Assembly (NCBI RefSeq): GCF_001189915.1
Contig: NZ_LFLS01000003.1
Location: forward strand, 124,001 to 188,000
Direction: 5' to 3'
DNA from: Herbaspirillum autotrophicum
Lineage (GTDB): Bacteria > Pseudomonadota > Gammaproteobacteria > Burkholderiales > Burkholderiaceae_D
Length of the DNA: 64,000 nucleotides
Shown: one piece after another, positions 27,594 through 37,248 of the stretch
Layout of the letters: every line of letters begins with the position of its first letter
How positions within the stretch are numbered: position 1 is the first letter of the stretch
Notes under the pieces: model-generated
Databases searched by the model: none
Told to the model about the DNA's origin: nothing
The model's input: only the letters and a program-made list of their open reading frames with translations
Position numbers and translations under genes: made by a program

Positions 27594-29735
27594 TCAGACG
27601 TACAATTTCACGCCATTCTTGCCGGCCTTCTTGGCGGCGTACATGGCTTGATCGGCGCGATCGAGCAAGATCTCGGGTTCCTGCTGCAACTGCGGCCCGT
27701 ACAGACTGATGCCGATACTGCTGGTGACCATGACGGTGGCGGCGCTGAGCACGAACGGTTCGCGCATCACATCGAGAATTTTCTCGGCGACCGCGACCGC
27801 GTCCGCCGGCGCATGTATCGTTTCCAGTATCACGGTAAATTCGTCACCGGCCAGCCGCGCCACCGTATCGACTTCGCGCACCGCATGCAACAGGCGCTGC
27901 GCAAAGATGCGCAACAATTCGTCGCCGGCTTCATGGCCGTATTGATCGTTGACGCATTTGAAGCCGTCGATATCCATGAACAGCAAGGCCATCAGATGAT
28001 CGCCACGCAACGCGCGCGCCATCGCTTCCGGCAGTTTCTGGGAAAACGCGCGGCGGTTCGGCAAGCCGGTCAGCATATCGGTCAGCGCCATGGCTTCGAG
28101 TGAATCCCGCATGGCCTGCCGTTCGGAGATATCGTGCAGGAAAGCGATGAACAGATGACCGGCGCGGCGCTGTATGTGACCGACCGTCATTTCCACCGGC
28201 AATTCTCTGCCATCGTTGCGCAGCGCATTGATTTCGATGCGGTTATTGATCACCGGACCGGTACCGTGCCGGAGAAAAAATTCCATGCCGCGCCGGTGCG
28301 ATTCCCGCAGATCGAGCGGAATGATCAGTTGATCCATCGCCTGCCCCAGCGCCTCGGCGCGCGTCCAGCCGAGCAATTGTTCAGCGGCGCGATTCCACTC
28401 CAGGATGATGTCGTTTTCATCGATGGCGATAAAGGCATCGTGCGCGTTTTGCAAAATGGCGCGCAATTCGTTTTCGCTTTCTTCCAGCCGGATCCGGTCT
28501 TCGCGCTGACGATCCAATACCTGTTGCAAGGTAATCGCCGATTCATGCAACCGACGGGTGCGGTCCTGTACCCGCTGCTCCAGATTTTCATTGAGCGACT
28601 TGACTTGCTTCAGATAGATTTCTTCGCGCGCCACCATATTGGTCAGCGTCGACGACAACAAGGCTATTTCGCGATAGGTACGCACCAGCGGCAGGCTGCC
28701 GGATTCGATGCCGGCGGCGCGTTGCTCCAGCGCCGCACTCAGGGCATTCATCGGCGCCACCAGACGCCGCGTCAGATACAAACCGAGGATCATCAACAGC
28801 AGACCCAGCGCACTGCCTACCAGCACGATCTGGCGTTGCAAGGCATTGAATCCGGCCATCGCTTCCGCCTCTGACTGGCGCACCAGCACGGTCCATTTCA
28901 ATTCCGGGATATCAAGGTTTTGCCCGGTATGCGCAAAGCCGGTGAGAAAGCGCTCGCCATTGGCATCCTGTTCACTGACAGCGCCGGCCGCCAGCCGCAA
29001 CGAGGCGTCAAAAGCAGTACTGTTGATACGGGTCTGTTCGACGCCCGGCGGACCTTGCAGGATCAGGCCGTCATTGCGGACAATCAGGATTTCCACCCGG
29101 TAACGGCCACTGAGAGCATCCGCCAGGGTCTCCACCAGAGTGCGGACCCAGCCCCATTCAAGACGGGCGGCCAATACCCCGTAATAGGCGCCGGCCTCAT
29201 CTCTTACCGGCAAGGCTATATCGATATAACGCGCGGATGAAACAGCGGCGGCGCCGTCAGCCGCTGACGCCGGTGGCAACTGCCCGGCATGGCTGTCACT
29301 GAGGTATTCATGTTGCTGCCCCTGGCGAAACCAGAGTTGCCCGCTGACGTTTTGTCCTTCGTCCTTGCCGCCGGCGGCAGCGATGATGCGACCATCCGGC
29401 CCGGCCAATACGATGGCGCTGTAGCTGCCGACCTTGCGCTGCAAATCCTCGAATACGGTACGCGCACGCGCAGCACCGCTGCCGCTGCGCACCGGCACCC
29501 GCTCGGCCAGCATGCGCAAGTCGATGAAACGCTCCGTCATGCTGCGGTCAATCGTATCTTGCACCTGCCAGGCCAGCTGACCAAGACGCGCCTCGGCTTC
29601 GCCGCGCGCGTAATCCCGGGAGTATTGGCTCACCAGCACCAGCATCGCAATAGTGGTGACCAGAACCGTGACCACGATCGCGATTGTCACCCATGACGAC
29701 AGGCTCAGCGGGGTTGAGGTTTTCTTGATTTTCAA
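27594..29735 (-). CDS. Membrane diguanylate cyclase with sensor, PAS and GGDEF-type domain
   Basis: A 713-residue signalling protein. An N-terminal helix (WVTIAIVVTVLVTTIAMLVLV) and a second near residue 290 flank a periplasmic dCache-like sensor; a HAMP region, coiled coil and PAS domain (residues about 405-530) follow, then a GGDEF domain. The signature is AGDEF (VARLAGDEFTVILE) rather than GGDEF, a variant still found in active cyclases. It would make cyclic di-GMP in response to a periplasmic cue. The start is a TTG at 29735 with GGAG 6 bases upstream; a GTG at 29780 is the longer option. No EAL domain is present. Confidence 0.85.
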   Translation of the reverse strand: MKIKKTSTPLSLSSWVTIAIVVTVLVTTIAMLVLVSQYSRDYARGEAEARLGQLAWQVQDTIDRSMTERFIDLRMLAERVPVRSGSGAARARTVFEDLQRKVGSYSAIVLAGPDGRIIAAAGGKDEGQNVSGQLWFRQGQQHEYLSDSHAGQLPPASAADGAAAVSSARYIDIALPVRDEAGAYYGVLAARLEWGWVRTLVETLADALSGRYRVEILIVRNDGLILQGPPGVEQTRINSTAFDASLRLAAGAVSEQDANGERFLTGFAHTGQNLDIPELKWTVLVRQSEAEAMAGFNALQRQIVLVGSALGLLLMILGLYLTRRLVAPMNALSAALEQRAAGIESGSLPLVRTYREIALLSSTLTNMVAREEIYLKQVKSLNENLEQRVQDRTRRLHESAITLQQVLDRQREDRIRLEESENELRAILQNAHDAFIAIDENDIILEWNRAAEQLLGWTRAEALGQAMDQLIIPLDLRESHRRGMEFFLRHGTGPVINNRIEINALRNDGRELPVEMTVGHIQRRAGHLFIAFLHDISERQAMRDSLEAMALTDMLTGLPNRRAFSQKLPEAMARALRGDHLMALLFMDIDGFKCVNDQYGHEAGDELLRIFAQRLLHAVREVDTVARLAGDEFTVILETIHAPADAVAVAEKILDVMREPFVLSAATVMVTSSIGISLYGPQLQQEPEILLDRADQAMYAAKKAGKNGVKLYV

Positions 29736-29920
29736 TATGGCTCCGGCAACTCCTGTCCAACCTGCGTGGCGACAGGTCACAGAACGTATCTTGCCAGATA
29801 CCGTCAGCGCATTGCCTTTTTTTCAGCAATTTGTCGCTGATTTGCCGGTGCCGTTGTCAGGAAGACGACGACACCTTGTCAAGCGCGGATTTCCATGGCG
29901 GAAAACCGCTGGCCGCAGCC

Positions 29921-30928
29921 TCAGAGCTTGACGTTGTTGCGCAGCGAGGCCCGCACCTCGGACACGATGCCGAACGAGCGCAGGCGTGCTGCATGGTCAT
30001 ACATCTGCGCCGTAATCATTAGTTCATCGGCGCCGGTGTCATCGATGAACACCTGCAAGCCGCGCGCCACGGTATCGGGAGAGCCGACTACCGAGCACGA
30101 CAATGACCTTTCGATATGCGCCTTTTCATCCGGACGCCAGAAATCATCGATGTGATCCAGCGGCGGTGCCAATTGTCCCGGTACGCCGCGCACCAGATTG
30201 ACGAATTGTTGCTGCAGGGAAGTAAACAAACGGCGGGCTTCGTCGTCGCTGTCAGCCGCGAATACATTGAGGCCCAGCATGACATGCGGACGCGCCAGCG
30301 TTTCCGATGGCTTGAAGCGGGTGCGGTAAATCTCGATCGCCGACTGCATGAAGCCGGGTGCAAAATGCGAGGCAAAGGCAAACGGCAAACCCAGTTCGGC
30401 GGCCATTTGCGCGCTATACAAACTGGAACCGAGCAGCCACACCGGCACTTTCAGTCCGGCACCCGGCACCGCCCGCACGGCCTGATAGGGAATGGCTTCC
30501 TTGAAATAATCCAGCAACTCCACCACGTCCTGCGGAAAGCTGTCGGCGCTGTCGCCCATATTGCGGCGCAGCGCGCGCGCAGTACGCTGGTCGGATCCCG
30601 GCGCACGACCCAGACCGAGATCAATACGTCCCGGAAACAAGGATTCCAGCGTACCGAACTGTTCGGCAATCACCAGCGGTGAATGATTCGGCAACATGAT
30701 GCCGCCGGCGCCGACCCGGATGGTTGAAGTGTGCGCCGCAATATGACCGATCACCACCGAGGTGGCAGCACTGGCGATACCCGGCATGTTGTGATGCTCT
30801 GCCAGCCAGTAGCGCTGGTAACCGAGACGCTCGGCATGCTGCGCCAGCTCCTTGCTGTTCTGGAACGCCTGCGCAGCATCGCTGCCTTGATTGATCGGGG
30901 AAAGATCGAGAACGGAAAACGGAATCAT
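29921..30928 (-). CDS. LLM class flavin-dependent oxidoreductase
   Basis: A 335-residue luciferase-like monooxygenase of the MsnO8/single-domain type. Typical segments are [10 protein letters not shown] at the N-terminus, [56 protein letters not shown] and [11 protein letters not shown] near the C-terminus. Such enzymes use reduced FMN and oxygen to oxidise unknown substrates. The ATG at 30928 is chosen because the family begins with IPxSVLDLxP. It lies alone on the minus strand downstream of the MDR reductase gene, with a 132-base gap. Confidence 0.9.
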   Translation of the reverse strand: MIPFSVLDLSPINQGSDAAQAFQNSKELAQHAERLGYQRYWLAEHHNMPGIASAATSVVIGHIAAHTSTIRVGAGGIMLPNHSPLVIAEQFGTLESLFPGRIDLGLGRAPGSDQRTARALRRNMGDSADSFPQDVVELLDYFKEAIPYQAVRAVPGAGLKVPVWLLGSSLYSAQMAAELGLPFAFASHFAPGFMQSAIEIYRTRFKPSETLARPHVMLGLNVFAADSDDEARRLFTSLQQQFVNLVRGVPGQLAPPLDHIDDFWRPDEKAHIERSLSCSVVGSPDTVARGLQVFIDDTGADELMITAQMYDHAARLRSFGIVSEVRASLRNNVKL

Positions 30929-31060
30929 GCCTGGTCCTGATATGCAATGCCCGGGCGGCGATGCCAATGTACACCTGCCGGCCTGGGTGGGTTGAGTTGA
31001 TTACGGTGGTCCTGCCCATGCAGGGTCGTCACCTTGACCTGCACGCTGGCGCCAGTGGGC

Positions 31061-32125
31061 TCAGCTTTCTGCCACCCGCACAATCAGCTTGCCGAAATTT
31101 TTTCCTTGCAGCAATCCGATGAAGGCTGTCGGCGCATTTTCCAGACCGTCGACAATATCTTCCTGATAGAAAATCTTGCCGGCAGCCAGCCACGCACTCA
31201 TGTCCTTGATAAATGCCGCCAGAAATTCCTGCTTTTGGTAATAATCGAAAATGATGAAACCCTGCATGCGGATACGCCGGGTCAGCAGGGTTCGCATCAG
31301 TTGCGGCGAACGGTCAGGACCATCGCTGGCAACAGCGCCGCTGTACTGCGCAATCAAACCGCATACCGGCATGCGCGCCAATACATTGAGCAAGGGCAAG
31401 ACGGCATCGAAGACCCGGCCGCCGACATTTTCGAAATACACGTCGATACCGCGCGGACAGGCCGCCGCCAATTGTTGGGCAAAGTCTTGTGCATGATGGT
31501 CGATGCAGGCATCGAAACCGAGCCGCTCGATGGCATGCCGGCATTTCTTTTCACCGCCGGCGATACCGACTACGCGACAGCCTTTCAGCTTGGCAATTTG
31601 TCCCACCACCGAACCGACGGCACCGGTGGCTGCGGCCACCACCACGGTCTCGCCCGCTTGCGGCTGACCGATGTCGAGCAGACCGGCGTAGGCAGTAAAG
31701 CCCGGCATGCCGAGAATACCCAGCGCATACGACGGCCTGGCCATAGCGGGCGGCAGTTTGGTGACGCCGGTGCCATCGCTCAGTGCGTAATCCTGCCAGC
31801 CGGTGTAGGCCATCACCAGATCGCCCTCGCGGTAATCGGGATGCTGCGATGCCACCACCCGCGACACGGTGCCGCCGGTCATGACGCCGCCGATTTCGAC
31901 CGATGGCGCATACGACGGCGCGTCGCTCATGCGACCGCGCATGTAGGGATCAAGTGACAAATAGGTGGCGCGCAGCAAGATCTGGCCGGCACCGGGTGCG
32001 GGCACCGGTGCCTGTTCCAGACGGAAATTTTCGGTGGTCGGCGCAGCCGACGGACGCGAAGCCAGCACGATGCGGCGGTTGATTGTGGACGACTGCGTGG
32101 AGGATTGCGTGACAGATTGGGACAT
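31061..32125 (-). CDS. NADP-dependent oxidoreductase (zinc-independent MDR, CurA-like)
   Basis: A 354-residue medium-chain reductase of the leukotriene B4 dehydrogenase/curcumin reductase type. It shows RIVLASRP, YLSLDPYMRGRM, the nucleotide loop AATGAVGSVVGQIAKLKGCRVVGIAGG, YFENVGG and the closing FGKLIVRV. Zinc ligands are missing as expected. It reduces alkenals or alkenones with NADPH. The ATG at 32125 has an AGGA site. A TetR regulator gene lies 65 bases upstream in the same direction with a palindromic operator, suggesting induction by an electrophile. Confidence 0.92.
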   Translation of the reverse strand: MSQSVTQSSTQSSTINRRIVLASRPSAAPTTENFRLEQAPVPAPGAGQILLRATYLSLDPYMRGRMSDAPSYAPSVEIGGVMTGGTVSRVVASQHPDYREGDLVMAYTGWQDYALSDGTGVTKLPPAMARPSYALGILGMPGFTAYAGLLDIGQPQAGETVVVAAATGAVGSVVGQIAKLKGCRVVGIAGGEKKCRHAIERLGFDACIDHHAQDFAQQLAAACPRGIDVYFENVGGRVFDAVLPLLNVLARMPVCGLIAQYSGAVASDGPDRSPQLMRTLLTRRIRMQGFIIFDYYQKQEFLAAFIKDMSAWLAAGKIFYQEDIVDGLENAPTAFIGLLQGKNFGKLIVRVAES

Positions 32126-32190
32126 AGCTTTTCCTTGTAATGACGGTGATGGCATTGATGGTCAGGCGGCGCAACTGAATGCGCCCGCCT

Positions 32191-32790
32191 TCAGGGCCCC
32201 ACCAATACCCGGCGGGTGACTTCCATGGCATTTTCCAGCGGCAGCCGGTCGCGGCTGAGTTTGCTCAGCAGGCTCGCGCCCAGCCACAATTGATACAGCA
32301 TCTGCGCCGTCGGCAATGGTTCAAGTACGGTATGCAGCGAGGCTTCCTGCCGGCCTTCATCAATACAGGCGGCGATGCGGGCAATGATGCGCTCGGTACC
32401 CTGATGCAAGGCAATGCGCATGTCGTCCGACAGATCCGCCACTTCGGCACTCAGTTTGACCACCAGGCATTTATGTTCCGCCGCTTCGCAGCATTGGGTT
32501 TCGATCCAGTGGCCCCAGTAGGACAATAACCGTTCGCGCGCCGATTGCTCGCCGCTGCCCAGCACTTGCTCCAGCATGTCAAGATAACCGGCGGCGTAAT
32601 GCTCGATCAACTCGCGGCCGTATTGTTCCTTGGAACCGAAGTAGTGATAGAACGAACCCTTGGGGATATCGGCGGCACTCAGTATCTCGCTCAGGCCGAC
32701 GCCGACAAAGCCTTTGCGCGCAATGATGCCGCGCCCGGCCAGCATGATGTGAAGCTTCACTTCGCTATAGTTTTCTCGCATGTCGGGCAT
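32191..32790 (-). CDS. TetR family transcriptional regulator
   Basis: A 199-residue repressor. The N-terminal helix-turn-helix reads GIIARKGFVGVGLSEILSAADIPKGSFYHYFGSKEQYGRELI, a standard TetR DNA-binding domain; the C-terminal helical domain is the ligand-binding part and carries a Cys pair (QCCEAAEHKC) that could sense electrophiles. It resembles NemR/AcuR-type regulators. The 17-bp operator at 32803-32819 is 13 bases before its start, implying autorepression and control of the reductase gene downstream. A second ATG at 32781 is an alternative start. Confidence 0.9.
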   Translation of the reverse strand: MPDMRENYSEVKLHIMLAGRGIIARKGFVGVGLSEILSAADIPKGSFYHYFGSKEQYGRELIEHYAAGYLDMLEQVLGSGEQSARERLLSYWGHWIETQCCEAAEHKCLVVKLSAEVADLSDDMRIALHQGTERIIARIAACIDEGRQEASLHTVLEPLPTAQMLYQLWLGASLLSKLSRDRLPLENAMEVTRRVLVGP

Positions 32791-32802
32791 TCTACCCGCA
32801 AA

Positions 32803-32819
32803 TTAGACCGGTCGTCTAA
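32803..32819. promoter_or_regulatory. TetR-type palindromic operator
   Basis: The 17-bp site TTAGACCGGTCGTCTAA has perfect 6-bp arms (TTAGAC and GTCTAA) around CGGTC. It sits just upstream of the TetR gene. The form TAGAC-N5-GTCTA is common for NemR-like repressors. Confidence 0.7.
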
Positions 32820-32886
32820 GATCGCCAAAAAGCGGGAATTTCTGCTTTTTCTTGTACCCGCCATGCCGTCCTCATTTCGCACTGTC

Positions 32887-34158
32887 TCAGTTGTGCGCGG
32901 CTGCCGGTTTGAGAAACAAGCCCCATGCCAGCAGCGCTGCCACGGCAGCGGCCAGCCATACCAGACTCCACGATTGACGCGCCAGAAACGGGATCATTTG
33001 CGCCGTCAAAAAGAAAATCACGAACACGCACGTGTTGCCCAGACCGAGCACCGTACCGACGTGGCGCGGGCCGGCCATGGTTGCCAGCTCGGCATAGGCG
33101 ACACCGTGCCAGGCTGAGACGACGATGCCTGCGGCCACTACCAGCATCAACAGCAGCGAACGCATGAATGACAGATCCGGCGCCAACAGTGTGACCACCG
33201 CAGTGAGCAACGCCAGCACGACAAACATCACCACGCTGAGCATGCTGCACAGCCGCAGATAATGGCGACGATTGCCATGACGGTCAGTCCAGCGACCGCT
33301 CCAGATGCGAGTCACTGCGGCGCCGATTTGCACCAGCGCCATACTGACACTGATCGCAATCAGACCGACCGCGCCGACATCATGCAAAAAGATGCTGGCA
33401 AACGTCAGCACCGCAAATTGCGGCAGACACAAAATGCCAATCGCCAGCGCCACGCGCCATACCGACCAGGCACGCAACGGCATCGCCCCGCCTGCCGCCT
33501 GCTGACCGTTGCCGGCCGACCATGTTGATGCCGGTTCATACAACCAGCACCAGGTGAGCAAAGCACTGCCAGCGCAGAACAAGGCCAGCAATCCGTACAC
33601 CCATGCAAAGCCGGGACCCGCAGCCAGCGCCGGTAATGCCAGGGCGCCGAGGGCACCACCGGCCGGCACGGCGGTCTGGCGAATGCTCATTGCCAGGCCG
33701 CGCTCGCCCGGACCAAACCATGCCATGACAGCACGTCCGCTGGCGCCGTTGACACTGCCGCCGAACAGGCCAACTGCCAGCATGCCGGCCCACAACCACC
33801 ACGGATGCGGCAGATGGCCGGCATGCGGCACCGCGAGCCATGCCATCAACAGCAAACTCAGCGCAGTCGCACTCAAGCCGCACAACAACACGCGGCGGTC
33901 GCCCCAGCGATCCGTCAGCCAGCCCCATGGCAATTCGCTGAGCGCCGCGCCGAGTCCCAGCAAACCCAGCACCATGCCCAGATCGCCGTTATCCAGCCGG
34001 TAATCGGTGCGCATCAGAATGCCGGTCATCGGAATCCCGGCGAACGCTACGGCAAAACTGGCATTGGCGATGAAACCGGTCGCCAATACTTTCCAGCGAT
34101 GAGCAGGCGCGGCAAGACTTGGCAAGATCGGATCGGAACTGTTCACAACGGTATGCAT
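32887..34158 (-). CDS. MFS transporter
   Basis: A 423-residue major facilitator with about twelve membrane helices. The conserved loop between helices 2 and 3 appears as GWLTDRWGDRRVLLCG, and the second half has RIWSGRWTDRHGNRR. The N-terminal ATG at 34158 begins a soluble tail (HTVVNSSDPILPSLAAPAH) before the first helix. The substrate is unknown. It is divergent from a GlxA-type regulator, and the 85 bases between them carry an inverted repeat, so that regulator probably controls it. Confidence 0.9.
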   Translation of the reverse strand: MHTVVNSSDPILPSLAAPAHRWKVLATGFIANASFAVAFAGIPMTGILMRTDYRLDNGDLGMVLGLLGLGAALSELPWGWLTDRWGDRRVLLCGLSATALSLLLMAWLAVPHAGHLPHPWWLWAGMLAVGLFGGSVNGASGRAVMAWFGPGERGLAMSIRQTAVPAGGALGALALPALAAGPGFAWVYGLLALFCAGSALLTWCWLYEPASTWSAGNGQQAAGGAMPLRAWSVWRVALAIGILCLPQFAVLTFASIFLHDVGAVGLIAISVSMALVQIGAAVTRIWSGRWTDRHGNRRHYLRLCSMLSVVMFVVLALLTAVVTLLAPDLSFMRSLLLMLVVAAGIVVSAWHGVAYAELATMAGPRHVGTVLGLGNTCVFVIFFLTAQMIPFLARQSWSLVWLAAAVAALLAWGLFLKPAAAHN

Positions 34159-34209
34159 AAGACCCTCGGCGGTAAATTGACAAGTGCAGTCTGGCATGTC
34201 AGCATCCGA

Positions 34210-34245
34210 CTAAAAAGACATCATTCCCTTCTTTTTAGACATCAT
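34210..34245. promoter_or_regulatory. Inverted and direct repeats between MFS and GlxA-type genes
   Basis: CTAAAAAGA (34210-34218) is the exact inverse of TCTTTTTAG (34230-34238), and AGACATCAT occurs at 34216-34224 and again at 34237-34245, a 21-bp period. The second copy overlaps the regulator start codon. This fits an operator for the AraC-type regulator. Confidence 0.45.
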
Positions 34246-35194
34246 GCAAAAAATCGCGTTTTTGATCTTTCCAGATTGCAGCCTGCTCGATTTCAGCGGC
34301 GCACTGACCGTGTTCGAAGTCGCCAACCGGCTTTCGCCAGGCAGCAGCCGGCCGTATCAATTGCAAGTAATGTCGGAACATGGCGGCGTGTTGCGCAGTG
34401 CCTCCGGCACCGAAATACTGACGCATGCGCTGGATCGGACGGTGCTTGATACCTTGATCGTGGCGGGCGGCAGCGGTCCGCGCGCAGGCAATTTATCGGC
34501 GGCGCTGGTGGCGTACACCCGGCATGCCGCCGCGCGCGCCCGGCGTACTGCGAGCGTGTGCACCGGCGCGTTCGTGCTGGCCGCTGCCGGTTTGCTTGAT
34601 GGCCGCCGCGCCACTACCCACTGGCGCATGGCGGCATTGCTGCAACGACTGCATCCGCAGGTGCTGGTGGATAGCGACAAGATTTTCATTCAGGATGGCG
34701 CGCTGTGGACCTCGGCCGGCATCTCGGCCGGCATTGACCTGGCGCTGGCGCTGATCGAACAGGATTTGGGACAGGAACTGGCGCATGCGGTGGCGCGCGA
34801 AATGGTCGTCTATTACCGCCGCCCCGGTGGCCAATCTCAATTTTCCAGTCTGCTGGAAATGGAACCACCGTCCGGTCGCATCCGCCAGGCCTTGCGCTAT
34901 GCACGCGAACATCTGCATGAAGCATTGTCGGCAGAACGGCTGGCAGAAATTGCCTGCCTCAGCCGGCGTCAGTTTGACCGCGCCTTCAGCGCCGAGACCG
35001 GACAAACCCCGGCCAAGGCAATCGAACGATTACGGGCGGAAGCGGCACGCGTGCGCGTGGAAAACGGTGACGAATCACTGGAAGGCATTGCGCGCATGGT
35101 CGGCTTTGCCGATCCCGAACGCATGCGGCGGGCGTTTCTGCGCATGTTCGGTCAGCCGCCGCAGGCGCTGCGACGCGCCAGCCGCAATGGCTGA
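34244..35194 (+). CDS. GlxA family transcriptional regulator (DJ-1/PfpI plus AraC HTH)
   Basis: A 316-residue regulator. The N-terminal two thirds are a DJ-1/PfpI-like domain with the nucleophile-elbow-like cysteine in RTASVCTGAFVLAAAGLLDGRRATTHW (Cys near residue 106), and the C-terminal about 100 residues are an AraC double helix-turn-helix (ERLAEIACLSRRQFDRAFSAETGQTPAK; EGIARMVGFADPERMRRAFLRMFGQPP). No ribosome site precedes the ATG at 34244, so the message may be leaderless. It is divergent from an MFS gene it likely controls. The ligand is unknown. Confidence 0.92.
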   Translation: MQKIAFLIFPDCSLLDFSGALTVFEVANRLSPGSSRPYQLQVMSEHGGVLRSASGTEILTHALDRTVLDTLIVAGGSGPRAGNLSAALVAYTRHAAARARRTASVCTGAFVLAAAGLLDGRRATTHWRMAALLQRLHPQVLVDSDKIFIQDGALWTSAGISAGIDLALALIEQDLGQELAHAVAREMVVYYRRPGGQSQFSSLLEMEPPSGRIRQALRYAREHLHEALSAERLAEIACLSRRQFDRAFSAETGQTPAKAIERLRAEAARVRVENGDESLEGIARMVGFADPERMRRAFLRMFGQPPQALRRASRNG

Positions 35195-35197
35195 CAG

Positions 35198-36331
35198 TTA
35201 CGCCGGCACCAGCCGCAAGCGGGTAATTTCGGACGGCGCCAGCAACCGTTTTGGCGGCCCCCAATAACCGGTGCCACGGCTGGTATAGATCCACAGATTA
35301 CGCAAGCGGTTGAGACCGGCGACATAGGGTTGTTGCAGCGGCACGAAAAAATTCCACGGGAAGAATTGACCGCCGTGCGTGTGTCCCGACAATTGCAAAT
35401 CGAAACCGGCGTCGGCAGCAGCGGCGGCCGAACGCGGCTGATGTGCCAGCAACACTTTGACCGCTGTCGCCACCCGCGCATCGGCGATGGCCGCATGCGG
35501 ATCGCTGCGATGACTTTCATCAAAATGGTGGGCACCGTAATCGGTGACGCCGGCCAGCATCAATGCGCCGCCATCATGATCCAGCACCACATGTTCATTC
35601 ATCAGCACCGTCAATCCGAGCCGGCGCACTTCGTTGATCCAGGCCGGCGCATTGGAATAGTACTCATGGTTGCCGGTCACGAAATAGGCGCCATGGCGCG
35701 ATTGCAATTGCGCCAGCGGTGCGGTGTGATTGGCCAGTTGCTGCACGCTGCCATCGACCAGATCGCCGGTGACCGCAACGACGTCAGGCGTGAGGCCATT
35801 GACCCGGTCAACGATTGCTTGCAGATAGCGGCGTTTGATGGTCGGGCCGACGTGGATGTCACTGATTTGCACGATGCTGAAACCGTGCAGCGAAACCGGC
35901 AAACCGGCAATCGGAATCTCGACTTCCACCACCGCCGCCAGCCGCCGGGCATTGAAAAATCCGATCAGCGTCAAGACTGCCGAGCCGGCCACCACCAGCC
36001 ACGCGGTGGGCAGCGCCAGCGTGGTCGCCGGTACGCCGGTCAATGCCAATACCGGCACCAGCACTTCGCGCAACAGGGTCAACAGCAACAGCGACGAAAA
36101 CCAGCCCATGGCCAGCATGCCGGCCCAGGCCAGCCGGTCCGACAACGGCTGCCGGCGAATGCCGGTAGCCGCCAGACCACCGGGAATCAAGACTAGCGAA
36201 GCCAGCAACAGCAAGGCACCGAGCCATTGGAAATGGCCGATATCGAGCGCCGGCAAAATGCGCCAGCCGATGAATGCGTGCAGCGCTGCCAGCAGCGACA
36301 GCACAATGAAAATGGAGAGACGTGAGGGCAT
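35198..36331 (-). CDS. Membrane-anchored metallophosphoesterase (YaeI-like)
   Basis: A 377-residue protein. The N-terminal 150 residues hold about four membrane helices; the rest is a calcineurin-type phosphoesterase with motifs QISDIHVGPT, AVTGDLVDGS, GNHEYYS, LLAHQP and SGHTHGGQFFP. This matches the COG1408 group of bacterial membrane phosphoesterases that includes YaeI, whose substrates are mostly unknown. The ATG at 36331 has an AGGA site 5-6 bases upstream; upstream in-frame codons are not hydrophobic and are unlikely. It converges with the GlxA-type gene, 3 bases between stops. Confidence 0.88.
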   Translation of the reverse strand: MPSRLSIFIVLSLLAALHAFIGWRILPALDIGHFQWLGALLLLASLVLIPGGLAATGIRRQPLSDRLAWAGMLAMGWFSSLLLLTLLREVLVPVLALTGVPATTLALPTAWLVVAGSAVLTLIGFFNARRLAAVVEVEIPIAGLPVSLHGFSIVQISDIHVGPTIKRRYLQAIVDRVNGLTPDVVAVTGDLVDGSVQQLANHTAPLAQLQSRHGAYFVTGNHEYYSNAPAWINEVRRLGLTVLMNEHVVLDHDGGALMLAGVTDYGAHHFDESHRSDPHAAIADARVATAVKVLLAHQPRSAAAAADAGFDLQLSGHTHGGQFFPWNFFVPLQQPYVAGLNRLRNLWIYTSRGTGYWGPPKRLLAPSEITRLRLVPA

Positions 36332-36544
36332 GGAATTCCTGCAAAAAGTGCAGCGTTGGAACGACGCCGGAAAAGACATCGGCGCAGGCGTCTGAAAGTC
36401 ACGCTGATCAATGTGGCGCCTGCTGCCATCGCATGTAAGTGCGGATTTGCTTTTTTCAATGGCAAACCGGCAAGCGCGATGCTGCCAGCCGGCAATCTTG
36501 TCCTGCGCTACCATGCGGGCTGCTTACCCCTCTTCCTGCCTGCC

Positions 36545-37248
36545 ATGACCACCGTTACCGGACCTGTATTCCAATTTGTTGAAGAAGTCGACGCCGGACA
36601 ACGGCACACGATCGGCGGCTTCGGCGCCCGCACCCGGCCCTTGCTGGTAAAAGGTGCACTCAACCGCTGGCCGGCGCGCCACAACTGGTCGTTCGAACAA
36701 ATGGCCGCGCTGCGGTACTAGGACGGTACGCAACCTGTCATCCAGTTTCAAAACGGCCTGGTGGAACAAGGCGCGACTTATGGCCGGTCCGGCGCTGGAC
36801 CTGGGAATATGTTTTTGTCGGACCGGCCAATACCGTCACCGGCCTGCACTACGACTTCCCGCACAACTGGTTTTGTCAGATTCAGGGCAGCAAGGAATTC
36901 ATCCTGTTTCCCCCCGAACAGACGCCGAACATGTGCATCAGCGAAAAATACGATTGGGGCGCCACACTGAGCGACATCAATATTTCGCGGCTGCCGGAAC
37001 AACCACAGCAGTTGGCAGCATTCGAGAAAACCCGCGGCCTGTACGCCCGGGTCGAGACCGGGGATGCGCTGTTCATTCCCAAACGCACCTGGCACGCCGT
37101 GTTGGCGCTGGAACCGTCAATCAGTCTTGGCGTGTTCGGACTGACCGCGCCGGAAATCCTGCTCGATGGCGGCCCCAGCTCGGTCAGGAGCCTGTTGCAC
37201 AAACTCCATCTTTACCGTTGGGGCAATTGCACCTGCCACGCAAAGTAA
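36545..37248 (+). pseudogene. Broken cupin-like (JmjC/cupin_8) domain protein
   Basis: An intact reading would encode about 234 residues. The first part (MTTVTGPVFQFVEEVDAGQR through RHNWSFEQMAAL) stops at an in-frame TAG (36719-36721). The frame stays open after it through QPVIQFQNGLVEQGATYGR, then the homologous reading moves to another frame near 36780-36800 (WTWEYVFVGPANTVTGLHYD, ending CTCHAK). The second part keeps the HxD iron-binding pair (GLHYDFPHNWFCQIQGSKEF) and FPPEQTPNMC typical of cupin_8 hydroxylase-like proteins. A stop plus a frameshift indicate a decayed gene rather than a single read error. Confidence 0.8.
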
